The translations under genes were made by a program, and so were the position numbers. The notes under the pieces are model-generated. The model was not told the origin of the DNA, searched no databases, and was given only the letters and a program-made list of their open reading frames with translations. Positions 9,547-18,968 of a DNA stretch of 64,000 nucleotides are shown here, piece after piece. The stretch is from a virus, in the IMG/VR virus record IMGVR_UViG_3300025073_000608, positions 41,076-105,075 of that record; one strand, given 5' to 3'. How positions within the stretch are numbered: position 1 is the stretch's first letter; each line of letters opens with the position of its first letter.

Positions 9547-12003
9547 ATGAATATTGGCCCATTTCTAACATGTATAAGTTATTATAATATTTCTACTGGA
9601 GCTTCAAATGCTTTAGAAGGAGTATATTCTTTTAATAGTGGAACAACGGGAATAATATATAATCAACTTTATACTACTGGTCAACACTTTATAAGTGGAG
9701 AAATCTCTTCTCAAGCAGTCCCATTAATTAATCTTTCCCCTTTTCCTTTTACAGGAAATCAATTTTCAGGAAATAACGGATATAGCATTGGATATAAACA
9801 TACAGGAAATTTCGGTATTATCTTAGATATTGCCTCGAATGGATGTTCTAAAAGAAGTGGGGCATTTTTAGGTAAAAATCAAATTATAATATCTACAGTT
9901 GATAATATCAGCGGATTATCTAGTGGTTTTTATTTGGGAATTACTGATTCAAATAGACTATTTCTTCAAACATCTGGTAAATTAGAAACATTAAATAAAG
10001 AACTTAGTGTTAGAGATTTAATATACGTTGGATTAGTAGATAATAGATATATAGATTTTGGTATTGTTAATATGGCCGATAATAGTTATTTTAATGCTTC
10101 TTTGTATTTTTCTGGAGCATTTTTAAATACTTCAAATTTATATTTAGGTGAATTTTTTAATAATAACAATACTGGGGCAACGGGATTCTTTGGTAATATT
10201 TATCATGCTATTTTATTTAAAGATTCTATTTTACCGTATGATATTTCTGTGTGTGCTGATTGTTCTTTTGTTTCTGGATATAATACGGTTACAGGATACT
10301 ATGCTAGTAGTGGATATCAAATAACAGGAACGTATTTTTCAGGAATTCAAGAAGTGGCGGTTACTGGACTATCATATATAACAGGGACAATGACTAGAAC
10401 TAATGGACAAGTAGTTAATGTTATTGTCCAATCTGGATTATCTGGATTAGTGACAACTGGTGAAATTGTTTTTCCTTTATTTTCTGGTATTCCATTTACA
10501 GGAACACGAAACGATACTGCATTTTTATATGATTTGGCGACGTTAAGTTCTTTTTCTCAGTATTCTATAGATTTTGATTTATCTTTAACTTCTGGAGATG
10601 TTGTAGAAATTTATACTTATTCTAGAGAAATTCCCTATCTAAGTAGAAAAATTACCGGCAACATGTGGCCTCAAGATACAGGATTTATTCAATTATTTGG
10701 TAATGGTTTAGCTGAAACAAATGGGGTGGATTATTATGTATCCAGAAATAGTATTAGTGGTTTTTTTGATGACGATAATTTAACGTATGATATTTTAAAG
10801 AAAAATTCAACCGTTATCCCATATAGTGGTTATTGGTATCAAAGTAGAATAGCTGTTAGTGGCGGAGGATTTTTTCCTCCATCATCGCAGTTTAATGAAC
10901 CTACTGGAATAACTGGGGCGATTTTTATTACTGGGCTATCTGGTATTTGTACTGGAAATAATACTTATCCGTTCTTTGGATATGATTTATATTTAAATGG
11001 TCAGAAATTAGTATCGGGATATCAATATTCTATTTCTGGTTCTGGGACTAATGGTTTTGTGGTTATATTAACTGGAACAGGATTACCATATTTTTCTGCC
11101 GACCAAATTCCAGAGACAGGAATTCCGTCTGGATTTTCGGATATACAAGATAATGAGTTGTCTTTTATTCCTCAATATAGTGGTTTTTATCGTTATCTTT
11201 TTAATATTACTGGTTCCCAAGTGAATCTTACTAATATTACTGGATTTTCAGAACAGGTATGGTTAAATGGAATTCGTCAATATTATCAACGAGATTATCG
11301 TCGTTTTGTTCCCTGCTCTTTTGTTAGCGGAATTATTGATATTCCAATTTTAGAATATGTTTTGTATTCTTCTTTAAATTTAGATACTACTGGATATTGG
11401 AATTTTGTATTTCCAACAACATATCATGTATCTGGGGCGACAGGAATGTGGGTAAGCGGTTCTACAGGATATTCGATTGGATGGACTGGTGGCATTAATT
11501 ATTATCCAACAGGATTATTTGTCGAATTATATAGCAAATTGACTTATCCAGATGGTTCATCAGATGAATATTTTATTCCTTCGGGAATGGTTAGCACTCA
11601 AGCCACAGGTATAACTGGATGGTTACCATCTAGTAGAAACCACCGAGGTTTTGTTCAGGCAAGGTATCATAGCGGAAATGTTTTTGGACCATTTGGGGTA
11701 ACTAAAGCTATTAGTGGAATGCCCCAGGCACCAAATAAAACCGGAGAAACAATAAACTATAATGGACCATCAACATCTTTTACGGGAAGTTTCGACACTT
11801 CATCAGCGTTTAGTAATTATTATTTACAAACTGAGAGAAATACTGGAAATGGATTTTCTGGTTTTTCTACTTCTGGTTATCCAAATTTTAATGTCGTAGA
11901 TACGGTTCCAATTACTTTAACATATAATTATCGAGCCAAATTTATTGATGGGACAACGGCAAGTCCATATTATACTTGGTATTGGTATTCAGAGATTCCT
12001 TAA
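9547..12003 (+). CDS. Tail fibre-like protein with LamG/concanavalin-like domain and TG/SG repeats
   Basis: The 818-aa product has an N-terminal region (about residues 75-235) shaped like a LamG/concanavalin A lectin-like sandwich: NGYSIGYKHTGNFGIILDI, then LYLGEFF, then TGFFGNIYHAILFKDSILP. The remainder is dominated by TG and SG dipeptides every 5-15 residues (for example VTGYYASSGYQITGTYFSG). Such composition is common in phage fibre or receptor-binding proteins, so adhesion to a surface glycan is inferred. The start is chosen at the ATG preceded by GGAAAAAGGTA, a usable ribosome-binding site, after a 28-nt gap. The family is not identified with certainty. Confidence 0.55.
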   Translation: MNIGPFLTCISYYNISTGASNALEGVYSFNSGTTGIIYNQLYTTGQHFISGEISSQAVPLINLSPFPFTGNQFSGNNGYSIGYKHTGNFGIILDIASNGCSKRSGAFLGKNQIIISTVDNISGLSSGFYLGITDSNRLFLQTSGKLETLNKELSVRDLIYVGLVDNRYIDFGIVNMADNSYFNASLYFSGAFLNTSNLYLGEFFNNNNTGATGFFGNIYHAILFKDSILPYDISVCADCSFVSGYNTVTGYYASSGYQITGTYFSGIQEVAVTGLSYITGTMTRTNGQVVNVIVQSGLSGLVTTGEIVFPLFSGIPFTGTRNDTAFLYDLATLSSFSQYSIDFDLSLTSGDVVEIYTYSREIPYLSRKITGNMWPQDTGFIQLFGNGLAETNGVDYYVSRNSISGFFDDDNLTYDILKKNSTVIPYSGYWYQSRIAVSGGGFFPPSSQFNEPTGITGAIFITGLSGICTGNNTYPFFGYDLYLNGQKLVSGYQYSISGSGTNGFVVILTGTGLPYFSADQIPETGIPSGFSDIQDNELSFIPQYSGFYRYLFNITGSQVNLTNITGFSEQVWLNGIRQYYQRDYRRFVPCSFVSGIIDIPILEYVLYSSLNLDTTGYWNFVFPTTYHVSGATGMWVSGSTGYSIGWTGGINYYPTGLFVELYSKLTYPDGSSDEYFIPSGMVSTQATGITGWLPSSRNHRGFVQARYHSGNVFGPFGVTKAISGMPQAPNKTGETINYNGPSTSFTGSFDTSSAFSNYYLQTERNTGNGFSGFSTSGYPNFNVVDTVPITLTYNYRAKFIDGTTASPYYTWYWYSEIP

Positions 12004-12005
12004 TT

Positions 12006-15000
12006 ATGGCATATCAAATATTACAAGGTATAACAATTTCTCCAAAGGGTAATTATAATTCATTACGCTTTGGAAAAAATTTGGTCAGGGGTTCGTGGCC
12101 AACTGCATTTGCTTTTGGTGGATGGATTTATAATGCTTCTTGTGAGATTGGTTATAGTTCTTCTCCCACAGAGATAAAATTAAGTATCGTATTAGAGGTT
12201 GAAAATAGAGCACAAAATTATGCCGTATTTGATATTAAAGATGACGATTTAAAATGCGGAGCTGGAGACGGAGGGAAAGAAAATTTATATGATATTGATT
12301 TCAATGGGGTAACATTTACAGATTTCATTTTATATCAATATGATATTGAAATACAAAATGAAACTAAAATCCTCAATGTAGTTTTTAAAGATTATTCTTT
12401 AATATTAGATAAGATTTATGTTGGTTTAATAAAAAAACAAGGAAATCAATTTGTTTATACGTTAAATGCAAATATGGAATTTTCTGTAGTTTGTCCAGAT
12501 TGTTTGCTAGCTGGGGATAGTATTACCATGCTGGGACGAGCTAGTAGAGATTTAGCATTTGGTTCCTATGTTGGAATTAACGGTAAAGTATACGATAACT
12601 TCGCTTCTACGCTAAAAGTCTCTCATATTTATCGTCAATGGGAACAACTGTTTGAATTGAAAACTGAAAAGGTTACATTTGATTTGAATGGAGGATATTT
12701 AATATTAGGAACGGAAGAGGCTAGTGAAGAAAGATGTGGTGATTTAGCTGGGGTTAGTTATAATTTTAATCAATTATTGGCATCTTTAAGACTAAGAGGA
12801 TTAAAATTTGATGGTGTATTTCCCGTTGCTGTAAACGATGCTGATTATATTTATCGTCAAAATTATATAGGTTCATTAAGAGAGGTGTTACAACAATGGT
12901 GCTCTGATTTAGGATATGATTTTTATTGTAGGGGTAAGTCATTTATTGGCATCAATTTAAATAGAGCTATAGATATCTCTAACATTGTCAATATCGCTGA
13001 CCCAACAACCGCACTGGGTTCCCAGTTTGCCATTAATCAAAATACAGCCATTCTTTCTTATAAAGCATCAACTAGTTTAGATAACACATTCAAACAATCT
13101 GTTATTACTACAAATACTAGAGCAAAACAATCAAAAACCCATTCTAAAGCCCCTAAAAGATATATAGGAATTTTGCCGTTACATCCAATTGATTTTAATA
13201 AAAAATCAAACACGCCAGTATTAAGAACAGATGTTTTTGGAACTTGGTTTTGGGATGTTGCGTGGACAAATAGTTTCGAAATTGGACATAATGACCGAGA
13301 GAAAACTTTATCCGAACTAGACGGAAGAACGTTTGGTGACATTGATACTTCTATAGCTTTATCAAGATATGATGAAACGTTACGAGATTTATATTGTCAA
13401 GACCAAGCTATTTATGGGATGACAGAGGAAATAAGGGCTTCTAATTTTAGAGCATTAGGGATGGTTCCATTAGTAGAGTTAACTGGCGTAGATAAATCCG
13501 CTGTTATTCAAAAAATTGTTGGTGGTGGTAATGGGGATGAAATATCTAATATCTGTTTGGACCAAAGATTTTATAAGGTTTATGTTGGATATTATTATTC
13601 AAGTTTTAAAGAGGATATTCAGCGTTGGGAACAAGACGCCGCTAGTTCCATGTATAAATATGGGATAGTTACCCAAGGACTTTTAAATAGATTCCCTTAT
13701 ATGTCGGCTAATCAATTGAAAGATTTAAGCCCAAGTGAAGGGTTTTATGGAGAAGAGGGAACTTCTTTATTAAGAATTTCCCATAATTGTGAGCCCTCTA
13801 TCACCCAATATTATCAGTTGAAATTTGCTCCATTTAAAGATTTAATTTTATATTCAGGATTGTTAACCCCAATATCAGAAGCATTACCAATTGCGGTTGA
13901 CCAAATTGGAACGGGGGTTTTTCCTGCTGGATTATTTTATTCAGATATAGACAATGAGTGGGGAACGAGCGTAGAAGAATTTAAACGAACTATGTCATTA
14001 AATCTTGGAGACGCATGTGTTCAAGAGTTTAGTTCAGAAGATAATTTTACTAATATTAATAATGCTATTTCAAAAAAATATCAAGATTGGAATTTAGAGT
14101 TATTTAAACCAAAAGCATCTCCTAATTTAACTGAATTTAGGGGCGAAGTAGCTTTTGCATTGAACAACTTGCCAGTAGTAAGTGATTTGGATAGGCATAT
14201 TGAATCTTATTATGATTTACATTATATTTCGCAACAAACTTGTTCGAAATTACATTTATTAGTATTAACAGATACAAGAAGCCATCCAAATGTTTATCTA
14301 TCTTTTAATGCTCGGGGGACTAATTTTATAAACGGAACAGTTCTTCAACAATTTATTGATAAAGAAAGAGAAGCAACAAAACGAAGAATAGAGACTAAAA
14401 CACAAAGCATTTGTGACTTATCATTACTACAAGAAATGTGCAATAATCTTTTATCTGGCAAATGGGTAGAAGGAGGAAATACTGACCCGAGATATGGTTG
14501 TATTATTGATGAAAATAAAGTAAATTATTTTACAGAAGGCTTCCCATGGGAATATTTAATTCAACCAAACTCTAGGGGTCTTCAAATAAAAATTGTAAAA
14601 AATCCTGTCAGAAATACGGAAATTGATAAACTTATTCAAGCTGGGGCAAACTCTGACGTTTATGGAAATCTTTATTGGGCCGATGTTACATCTAATAGTT
14701 TATCTTATACGTCTGCCGAAGCAAATATGACTATTATTTATCCAGTTTCGACTAATGCTTTGGGGGGATATCGTGGGGTTTTGCAATCACAGGTTGATTT
14801 AGAGCTTCGTTCCCCAGAAATTAACGAAATATATGGAGAACCAGTTAATACTGATAATAATGGAACATCATCTATTAAAATATTAAATAATAGTGTTGAC
14901 CCAGACCTTCCCCCACAATTAGACCCATATTCTATGAGATTTTTATCTTATATGACAGTTATTACTGGCGAAACACAAGTTCTAACTACTGTTGAATCTT

Positions 15001-15254
15001 ATCATAATTTTATTAAACAAATTAATGGATATGAACTAACTACTCCAATGAAATCAGTAGAATTATCTTTAGCTGGTGGTCCAAGTGATTTTGGGGAATT
15101 TGTTTCTTATCTTAGTCCCGATTATGGATTAAACAGTTTATCCTTAAGTGTAAGTGATAATGGATTAACAACCTCTTTGTCGTTTTCAGATAGACCAAAA
15201 GTGCTACCTCGACAAGAGGCGATTTTAAATAAAATAATACCAAGGATAAAATAA
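12006..15254 (+). CDS. Putative baseplate hub/tail tip protein (1082 aa)
   Basis: The start is placed at ATG 12006 (MAYQILQG), 2 nt after the upstream stop; an in-frame upstream extension would begin at a TTG inside the preceding gene. The protein is large with a mixed alpha/beta pattern. Around residues 290-370 it has a segment (FNQLLASLRLRGLKF..., LREVLQQWCSDLGYDFY) reminiscent of tail hub proteins that place a helix before a short strand; this is weak. It has several Cys residues (CPDC near residue 160) and few TG/SG dipeptides, unlike its neighbours. Its position between fibre-like proteins supports a tail-tip or hub role by inference only. Confidence 0.45.
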   Translation: MAYQILQGITISPKGNYNSLRFGKNLVRGSWPTAFAFGGWIYNASCEIGYSSSPTEIKLSIVLEVENRAQNYAVFDIKDDDLKCGAGDGGKENLYDIDFNGVTFTDFILYQYDIEIQNETKILNVVFKDYSLILDKIYVGLIKKQGNQFVYTLNANMEFSVVCPDCLLAGDSITMLGRASRDLAFGSYVGINGKVYDNFASTLKVSHIYRQWEQLFELKTEKVTFDLNGGYLILGTEEASEERCGDLAGVSYNFNQLLASLRLRGLKFDGVFPVAVNDADYIYRQNYIGSLREVLQQWCSDLGYDFYCRGKSFIGINLNRAIDISNIVNIADPTTALGSQFAINQNTAILSYKASTSLDNTFKQSVITTNTRAKQSKTHSKAPKRYIGILPLHPIDFNKKSNTPVLRTDVFGTWFWDVAWTNSFEIGHNDREKTLSELDGRTFGDIDTSIALSRYDETLRDLYCQDQAIYGMTEEIRASNFRALGMVPLVELTGVDKSAVIQKIVGGGNGDEISNICLDQRFYKVYVGYYYSSFKEDIQRWEQDAASSMYKYGIVTQGLLNRFPYMSANQLKDLSPSEGFYGEEGTSLLRISHNCEPSITQYYQLKFAPFKDLILYSGLLTPISEALPIAVDQIGTGVFPAGLFYSDIDNEWGTSVEEFKRTMSLNLGDACVQEFSSEDNFTNINNAISKKYQDWNLELFKPKASPNLTEFRGEVAFALNNLPVVSDLDRHIESYYDLHYISQQTCSKLHLLVLTDTRSHPNVYLSFNARGTNFINGTVLQQFIDKEREATKRRIETKTQSICDLSLLQEMCNNLLSGKWVEGGNTDPRYGCIIDENKVNYFTEGFPWEYLIQPNSRGLQIKIVKNPVRNTEIDKLIQAGANSDVYGNLYWADVTSNSLSYTSAEANMTIIYPVSTNALGGYRGVLQSQVDLELRSPEINEIYGEPVNTDNNGTSSIKILNNSVDPDLPPQLDPYSMRFLSYMTVITGETQVLTTVESYHNFIKQINGYELTTPMKSVELSLAGGPSDFGEFVSYLSPDYGLNSLSLSVSDNGLTTSLSFSDRPKVLPRQEAILNKIIPRIK

Positions 15255-17224
15255 TGTTTTTTACTGGGAATAATACATTAAGATTACAAAGGGCAAATGA
15301 ATTTTCTTTTGCTTTTAATAATATTCGTGTGTCTGACTGGGGAGAATGTCGTTTTATTTTTTCAGGTTTATCTTTCGAAAAGAATATTTTTTTAAGAAGT
15401 GGTTTTATTTTATCTTCTAACAAACAAACTGTTTTGTCTTCGTATAATACTGGAGAACCATTTTCGTTGTCTGGCTGGTTTATAAATGATGCCAGTAATA
15501 ATACTGGAAATATTTGTTACATATTAGCAAATAGTGTTCCGTTTGTAGAAAGAAATTGCTTAAGACAGACATTAGATGCTATTGGAATAAATGTTGGGGC
15601 CGAGAATTTACAATGTGATGTTGAAGTCTCATCAAGCCCATTTTCATATTCTTTGTCGATGCCAGAAACATTTCGCATTAATGGGACTTTAACAGGAATA
15701 TATTCTAGTGATATAGTATCTTGGGTTTATGGACATAGAGCAGAATTTTATAATTCTTTGGAAGAGTCGTTAACTGGAAATCAGATTATTGGATGTTTGG
15801 GGACAGGTCAAGAAAGATTAATATTTAATGACAATGATAGTTCTCAATTAAATAATGAAATTTCATGGAAATTATCTTTATTTGCTAATGAGGGAGAGCA
15901 AAATTTAGAATCTTCAACTGAGAGAAGCGGATTATTCGATGTTTCTATAGAAAATTTAACTGGATTTAATAATTCAAATATTGCTTTTGTTCCTTTTGAG
16001 GGAACTTGGTCAGGAAATAATTTTCTTCATAGTGGGACTAACAGTTCGATTACATTATCTTATTATGCATCTAAAATAGATGGATTAGGAAATATTGATT
16101 CTTCGGGTATTCATATTACCGGAAGAATATCTGGTATCCGTCCTATTGATGGTAATACTTATAGTGGGGTGTATATTACTGGTTTTACTTTAACGAGTAG
16201 TGGAGAATATTTAGATATTCCTTTCGTTAAATTTAGCGGATATTATTATGTTACCGGCATCCAACAAAATTTTAATACTCTTTTATTTAGTAGTGGTTGT
16301 ACTGGAAATTTGGGTATAAATTTTTCTGGTATTGGCAATTTTGGGACGGGGGCCACGGGAAAATTACTAACAACAAGAGTTTTATTTCAAGATGTGTATG
16401 GTTCGGGTAATCAATACTTTTATGTAGTTAATGGTTATTCAGGAATAGGTGTTGGTTCTGGATATACTCAGGCTCCAAGAGCAATTATTAATACGGGGGA
16501 ATGGGGAACTGGATGTTTTGATATTCCATTAAAATCTGGATATAATGAGGGTTGGTTTTCCCCATTTAATACTTATGGAGCTATTGATATTGCTGCGGGC
16601 TATTTAACTGGAGAAGTATTATATACTACTGGCACTTTTGGAACAGGAATAACGGGTTATAAAGTAACAGGTATTGATATTACAAATTTAGGTTCGGGAT
16701 ATTCTTCTGGTTTACGACCAATCATGAATTTCGAACGAAATTCATTGACAGATACTTATACTGGACAAAATGCCTCTGGGACTCTTCAGATGAGGTTTAC
16801 AGGGTCAGGGGGTGCTTATAATTTTTGGAATAAGTGGTCTATTTTTACAGGATTAATGGGAGAAACCCCACAATTATATTATTCTGTTGCCTCTCCCATA
16901 TTATTTGCTTTTGAACTCCCCCCAGAGGAAAATTATTTTAATATCAAATTAGTATTTAATGGATTAGATATTACAGAAGAAATGGGTATTAATTTATCAT
17001 TAGGATTTAATTCAAATTCTATTACAAACGTTATATCCGGTTTACGTTCTTATTCAACAGACCCGTATAGCTTAAAAAAAAAGCGTAATGATTTAACAGG
17101 AATTTATTCAGAAGGAAATGACCTCGGATTTTTATTAACACAAGGAGAACTCGATTCGGTTTATAGTTCTGAGGCTTATACAAATAATCCTTGGACTGTC
17201 TCTTTGGGAGATTTAGATTTTTAA
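15254..17224 (+). CDS. Fibre-like TG/SG-rich structural protein (656 aa)
   Basis: The ATG overlaps the last base of the upstream TAA (TAATG) and is preceded by AAGGA, a good ribosome-binding site. No family is recognised. The central part (about residues 280-500) has dense TG/SG units (HITGRISG, YSGVYITG, VKFSGYYYVTG, NFGTGATG), the same signature as in the LamG-containing protein. No coiled coil, membrane segment or signal peptide is evident. A fibre, fibre-adaptor or decoration protein is inferred from composition and from its place in the virion operon. Confidence 0.5.
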   Translation: MFFTGNNTLRLQRANEFSFAFNNIRVSDWGECRFIFSGLSFEKNIFLRSGFILSSNKQTVLSSYNTGEPFSLSGWFINDASNNTGNICYILANSVPFVERNCLRQTLDAIGINVGAENLQCDVEVSSSPFSYSLSMPETFRINGTLTGIYSSDIVSWVYGHRAEFYNSLEESLTGNQIIGCLGTGQERLIFNDNDSSQLNNEISWKLSLFANEGEQNLESSTERSGLFDVSIENLTGFNNSNIAFVPFEGTWSGNNFLHSGTNSSITLSYYASKIDGLGNIDSSGIHITGRISGIRPIDGNTYSGVYITGFTLTSSGEYLDIPFVKFSGYYYVTGIQQNFNTLLFSSGCTGNLGINFSGIGNFGTGATGKLLTTRVLFQDVYGSGNQYFYVVNGYSGIGVGSGYTQAPRAIINTGEWGTGCFDIPLKSGYNEGWFSPFNTYGAIDIAAGYLTGEVLYTTGTFGTGITGYKVTGIDITNLGSGYSSGLRPIMNFERNSLTDTYTGQNASGTLQMRFTGSGGAYNFWNKWSIFTGLMGETPQLYYSVASPILFAFELPPEENYFNIKLVFNGLDITEEMGINLSLGFNSNSITNVISGLRSYSTDPYSLKKKRNDLTGIYSEGNDLGFLLTQGELDSVYSSEAYTNNPWTVSLGDLDF

Positions 17225-17225
17225 T

Positions 17226-18140
17226 ATGTCAGACAATACAGAAAAAATTAAAACTAGAAATAACGAAAAAGCTGAAATAAAAGAAGCTCGCGTTATTGCT
17301 AATTATGGTGACCCTGGCCTTGATGAAGATTATCATTTTGACATTCTTAGCAGATATGTTATTGTAATGATTGAGTCTGTAGATAGAATTTTAACAGCCG
17401 ATTCCTGGCCATGGACATTAGCTGTCGTTAAGCGTCCAGAACATTTATGGATTAATGTAGAGGGAGCCCTTACTACCCCAACAGAGCAAAGAAGGTCTGA
17501 TGCACTTGGTAATGTAAGTATTGGATTAGCTGGAAACTATAGCACTTCATCTATAGCCAGAATAAATAATCCATATTATTTAGGGGAAACTATTAAAATT
17601 AAAAAACTTCCAAAAGCATTAACCCCAGCGAATAGTGATATTTTTTTATCTCGCGAAGCAGTTTTTTCCCCAAATATTACATATGGAACATGGCACTCAG
17701 AGGGTTCGACTCTTCCATATTTTGCCGGAAACAGCGATAGAATATTAGCTTTAAGACAAAAAACCATAGAACCATACGAGGGCTCTAATGGATATTATCG
17801 TTGTTTTTTGCAGAAGTATCAATATGAAGCATTTGCATTATCTATCAATTCTTCGAATAGTAGCAAAAGCGAAATATTAACGAAAGTGTTTTCGAGAACA
17901 TGGGGAGGGGTGACTCCGGTTTATTCTTCAAATGGGGGATATCTATTTTATAATTATCCATATATTACATTGGCGGCAATAGATTACGAAGATATTAATA
18001 TAGATAATAAACAACGAAGTGCTACTAATGAATGTATTCCTTTAGTTATTACTACTCCAAATCAGTTTCCGACAGCAAAAACAAGGGCTGTAGGAACTAT
18101 TTCCTACAACCCTACATATTCTAATATTGTTCGCGGATAG
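17226..18140 (+). CDS. Hypothetical protein, last gene of the virion operon (304 aa)
   Basis: Family not recognised. The N-terminus is charged (MSDNTEKIKTRNNEKAEIKEA), followed by a globular alpha/beta region with IESVDRILTADSWPW and a Tyr/Asn/Ser-rich C-terminus. There is no signal peptide or membrane segment. It starts one base after the upstream stop and ends one base before the convergent gene at 18142. Its last ~20 codons overlap, on the opposite strand, an intrinsic terminator of that convergent gene. The structural role is inferred from operon position only. Confidence 0.45.
   Translation: MSDNTEKIKTRNNEKAEIKEARVIANYGDPGLDEDYHFDILSRYVIVMIESVDRILTADSWPWTLAVVKRPEHLWINVEGALTTPTEQRRSDALGNVSIGLAGNYSTSSIARINNPYYLGETIKIKKLPKALTPANSDIFLSREAVFSPNITYGTWHSEGSTLPYFAGNSDRILALRQKTIEPYEGSNGYYRCFLQKYQYEAFALSINSSNSSKSEILTKVFSRTWGGVTPVYSSNGGYLFYNYPYITLAAIDYEDINIDNKQRSATNECIPLVITTPNQFPTAKTRAVGTISYNPTYSNIVRG
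18075..18112 (-). terminator. Intrinsic terminator of the 18142-18933 gene, inside the convergent CDS
   Basis: Read on the - strand, the arms GGGTTGTAGGAA and TTCCTACAGCCC (18112-18101 and 18096-18085) pair over 12 positions with one G-U wobble around an ATAG loop. A TTGTTTTT run follows. On the + strand the wobble becomes a C-A mismatch and no T-run follows, so the signal is directed at - strand transcripts. Confidence 0.6.
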
Positions 18141-18141
18141 A

Positions 18142-18933
18142 TTATTTTTTTTCTTCTGCTTGAGCTTCGGCAACTTTAGTTTTAATACGAGCTATTAATT
18201 CTAATTGCTTAAATTTTGGAATATCATAAATAGATTGAAATAATGATGCTCCCTCTACATTTTCAGCAACAAGTTTTTCTTTGACTTTTGCGAAGGAAAT
18301 TCCATATTTTTCCATAGTATCTTTTAAAAGAGTCGATGCTGGGTCTTCTTCAAAAGCGACTGTTCCACCGATTTCTTCTTGAGATACGATATTAATTTTA
18401 AGAAAATTTCTAACACAACGGACAAAAGCTCTATTTTCTGCTATAGGACCAAGAAAATTCTGCCCAAAATTGGTCGTATTTCTTGGATGAGCATCTCCAA
18501 TAGCAGAAAAAGTAATAGGTCGATTTTCTGTTTCATAATTTGCTATCCAATCAATGGAACAAACAGCAATAACATATTCTGGTGTTGGGCTGCTAACGAC
18601 ATATTTAACAGAAGTAAATCCTCGACATTGAGCTAATTCTTTAATTCCGCCTAATAGGATTAGAAGTTCTTTATCATCTAATCCTTCGATTGACGGTGGA
18701 ACTGGTTTATTTCGTTTTTCAAAAATTTGTTTGTTCGGAACCAGAAACTCTGGTTTTATCATTTTCCTCCAATTAATAGTATTATCAGGATTAAATATAT
18801 AGTTATTCCCAATAATTAGTCCAGCATCATTTCTTGAAATGACGGCTGGAGGAATCCAGCCTATGACTCTATCTGGTTTAAGAGGGTCTAAAACGGGGGC
18901 GTTTGTTAATTGATTATCTGGAGAATTATTCAT
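18142..18933 (-). CDS. Putative single-strand annealing (Rad52/Sak-like) recombination protein
   Basis: This 263-aa protein has a mostly beta central domain followed by the segment FSAIGDAHPRN...AENRAFVRCVRNFLKI (about residues 145-185). That pattern of GDA plus a Glu/Arg-Ala helix is the one seen in Rad52/Sak-type phage annealing proteins. The C-terminal 50 residues are Lys/Glu-rich and helical. A role would be annealing ssDNA during recombination-dependent replication, together with the RecA-like protein and nucleases at 36-42 kb. The assignment rests on one motif seen by eye; an unrelated DNA-binding protein is possible. It has its own promoter with the ATG at the predicted transcription start. 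Confidence 0.4.
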   Translation of the reverse strand: MNNSPDNQLTNAPVLDPLKPDRVIGWIPPAVISRNDAGLIIGNNYIFNPDNTINWRKMIKPEFLVPNKQIFEKRNKPVPPSIEGLDDKELLILLGGIKELAQCRGFTSVKYVVSSPTPEYVIAVCSIDWIANYETENRPITFSAIGDAHPRNTTNFGQNFLGPIAENRAFVRCVRNFLKINIVSQEEIGGTVAFEEDPASTLLKDTMEKYGISFAKVKEKLVAENVEGASLFQSIYDIPKFKQLELIARIKTKVAEAQAEEKK

Positions 18934-18939
18934 AGACTT

Positions 18940-18968
18940 ATGATATCAAGTAGTTATTGGAGTGTCAA
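18940..18968 (-). promoter_or_regulatory. Sigma70-type promoter giving a leaderless mRNA
   Basis: The -35 TTGACA (18968-18963), a 17-nt spacer and the -10 TATCAT (18945-18940) are followed by 6 nt and then the ATG at 18933, where transcription would be expected to start. The -35 box overlaps the coding end of the upstream glycosyltransferase. Confidence 0.65.
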
